Shown one piece after another: positions 7,799 through 8,898 of a DNA stretch of 8,898 nucleotides. The notes under the pieces are model-generated. The model saw only the letters and a list, made by a program, of their open reading frames with translations, was not told the DNA's origin and made no database searches. Made by a program: the position numbers and the translations under genes. The stretch comes from Hyphomicrobiales bacterium. GTDB taxonomy: Bacteria; Pseudomonadota; Alphaproteobacteria; Rhizobiales; Xanthobacteraceae. Location: NCBI GenBank assembly GCA_003133345.1, contig PKXB01000180.1:1-8898 (forward strand). Direction: 5' to 3'. Every line of letters begins with the position of its first letter. Positions within the stretch are counted from its first letter, which is position 1.

Positions 7799-8898
7799 AT
7801 GGATTTCACCCTCACCGAAGAACAACGCGCCTTCCAGGCGACCGCGCGGCAATTCGCGCGCGAGCAGATGATGCCGCATGCGCGCGACTGGGACGAAGGT
7901 GAGATTTTCCCGGTCGAGGCGCTGCGCAAGGCGGCGGCGCTCGGCTTCGGCGGCATCACCGTCAAGGAAGACGTCGGCGGCTCGGCGCTGACCAGGCTCG
8001 ACGCCGCACTCATTTTCGAGGAACTGGCGCAGGGCTGCACCTCGACCGCCGCCTATATCTCGATCCACAACATGGCGGCCTGGATGATCGACGGCTTCGG
8101 CGGCGACGCGGTGCGCCAGAAATTTCTGCCCAAGCTTTGCAGCATGGAGCATTTCGCGAGCTACTGCCTGACCGAGCCGGGCGCCGGCTCCGATGCCGCG
8201 GCCCTCACGACTCGTGCGCGGCGCGACGGCGAGCATTACGTGCTCGACGGTAGCAAGGCCTTCATCTCCGGCGGCGGCGTGTCCGATATCTATGTGGTGA
8301 TGGCGCGCACCGGCGAGGGCGGCCCGCGCGGCATTTCGACGATCGTGGTGGAGAAGGGCACGCCGGGTTTATCGTACGGCGCGCGGGAAAAGAAGCTCGG
8401 CTGGAAGAGCCAGCCGACGGCGATGGTGAATTTTGAAAATTGCCGCGTACCGGCGGGAAATCTTATCGGCCGCGAAGGCCAAGGCTTCCGCATCGCCATG
8501 GCCGGGCTCGACGGCGGGCGGCTGAACATCGGCGCCTGCTCGCTCGGCGGTGCGCAGTTCTGCCTCGACCGCACCATCGCGTACATGAAAGAGCGCAAGC
8601 AGTTCGGCGCGCGCCTGGCCGATTTCCAGGCGCTGCAATTTCGTATTGCCGACTACGCCACCGAGATCGAAGCCGCGCGCTTGCTGCTGCATCGCGCGGC
8701 GGTCGCGGTTGGCGAAGGCGAACCCGCCGCCACGCGGCTGGCCGCGCAGGCCAAACTCCTTGCCACCGATACCGGCTTCGCGGTGGTCAATGGCTGCCTG
8801 CAACTGCACGGCGGCTATGGCTACCTGCGCGATCATCCGATCGAGCGCGTGTTGCGCGACGTGCGCGTGCACCAGATCCTGGAAGGCACCAACGAGAT
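7799..8898 (+). CDS. Acyl-CoA dehydrogenase, isobutyryl-CoA dehydrogenase-like, C-terminus cut off
   Basis: An FAD flavoenzyme that makes an alpha,beta-double bond in an acyl-CoA and passes electrons to ETF. The 366 complete residues start at the ATG at 7799 with [12 protein letters not shown], a normal start for the family. The FAD and substrate signature [12 protein letters not shown] is at 123-134, KAFISGGG at 153-160 and RKQFG at 266-270. [20 protein letters not shown] (335-354) is the C-terminal signature. The catalytic base is E362 in LEGTNE. The blocks [20 protein letters not shown] (79-98), SKAFISG and GWKSQPT closely match human ACAD8 as I remember it, pointing to isobutyryl-CoA and valine breakdown, although 2-methylbutyryl-CoA or other short acyl-CoAs remain possible. 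Only about 15-20 residues are missing beyond the right edge. No clear ribosome site is present. The gene is divergent from hemB, and the valine-pathway partners that might confirm its role would lie downstream. Confidence 0.95.
   Translation, partial: MDFTLTEEQRAFQATARQFAREQMMPHARDWDEGEIFPVEALRKAAALGFGGITVKEDVGGSALTRLDAALIFEELAQGCTSTAAYISIHNMAAWMIDGFGGDAVRQKFLPKLCSMEHFASYCLTEPGAGSDAAALTTRARRDGEHYVLDGSKAFISGGGVSDIYVVMARTGEGGPRGISTIVVEKGTPGLSYGAREKKLGWKSQPTAMVNFENCRVPAGNLIGREGQGFRIAMAGLDGGRLNIGACSLGGAQFCLDRTIAYMKERKQFGARLADFQALQFRIADYATEIEAARLLLHRAAVAVGEGEPAATRLAAQAKLLATDTGFAVVNGCLQLHGGYGYLRDHPIERVLRDVRVHQILEGTNE

Overview
The window is about 8.9 kb of GC-rich DNA with dense genes, and all eight recognisable proteins look like those of an aerobic alphaproteobacterium. 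The order Hyphomicrobiales (Bradyrhizobium, Rhodopseudomonas, Xanthobacteraceae relatives) is the most likely source. The grounds are the magnesium-type HemB, the Bpt-type aminoacyl transferase, the rhizobial-style iron-sulfur APS reductase, and two kinds of palindromic intergenic repeat that I associate with this group. This placement is inference from sequence character, not from a search.

Left part (1-2506). A leftward pair holds an RDD-family membrane protein followed by bpt, the N-degron leucyl-transferase, which runs off the left edge. Divergent from it is a rightward threonine ammonia-lyase with a C-terminal ACT domain, best started at a TTG codon with a good Shine-Dalgarno site.

Middle (2507-4132). 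A 302-base gene-free stretch, less GC-rich than the genes beside it, leads into cysH, an APS reductase with the CC...CxxC ligand set of a 4Fe-4S cluster. A small DoxX-family four-helix membrane protein follows on the same strand.

Right part (4133-8898). A palindromic repeat lies between the convergent DoxX gene and a leftward molybdenum hydroxylase large subunit (CoxL/xanthine dehydrogenase family), and it contains that gene's stop codon. hemB (porphobilinogen synthase) lies directly upstream of the molybdenum gene on the same strand. Divergent from hemB, across an inverted pair of palindromic repeats, is an acyl-CoA dehydrogenase that closely resembles isobutyryl-CoA dehydrogenase of valine breakdown. 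It is cut by the right edge.

The genes serve separate metabolic roles: protein turnover, isoleucine precursor supply, sulfate assimilation, haem synthesis, a molybdenum-dependent oxidation and branched-chain acyl-CoA oxidation. I see no CRISPR array, tRNA, rRNA, transposase, phage gene or defence system. I found no convincing undescribed system. The points most worth a second look are the orphan molybdenum subunit with a variant active-site loop, the repeat that supplies its stop codon, and the repeat pair in front of the acyl-CoA dehydrogenase.
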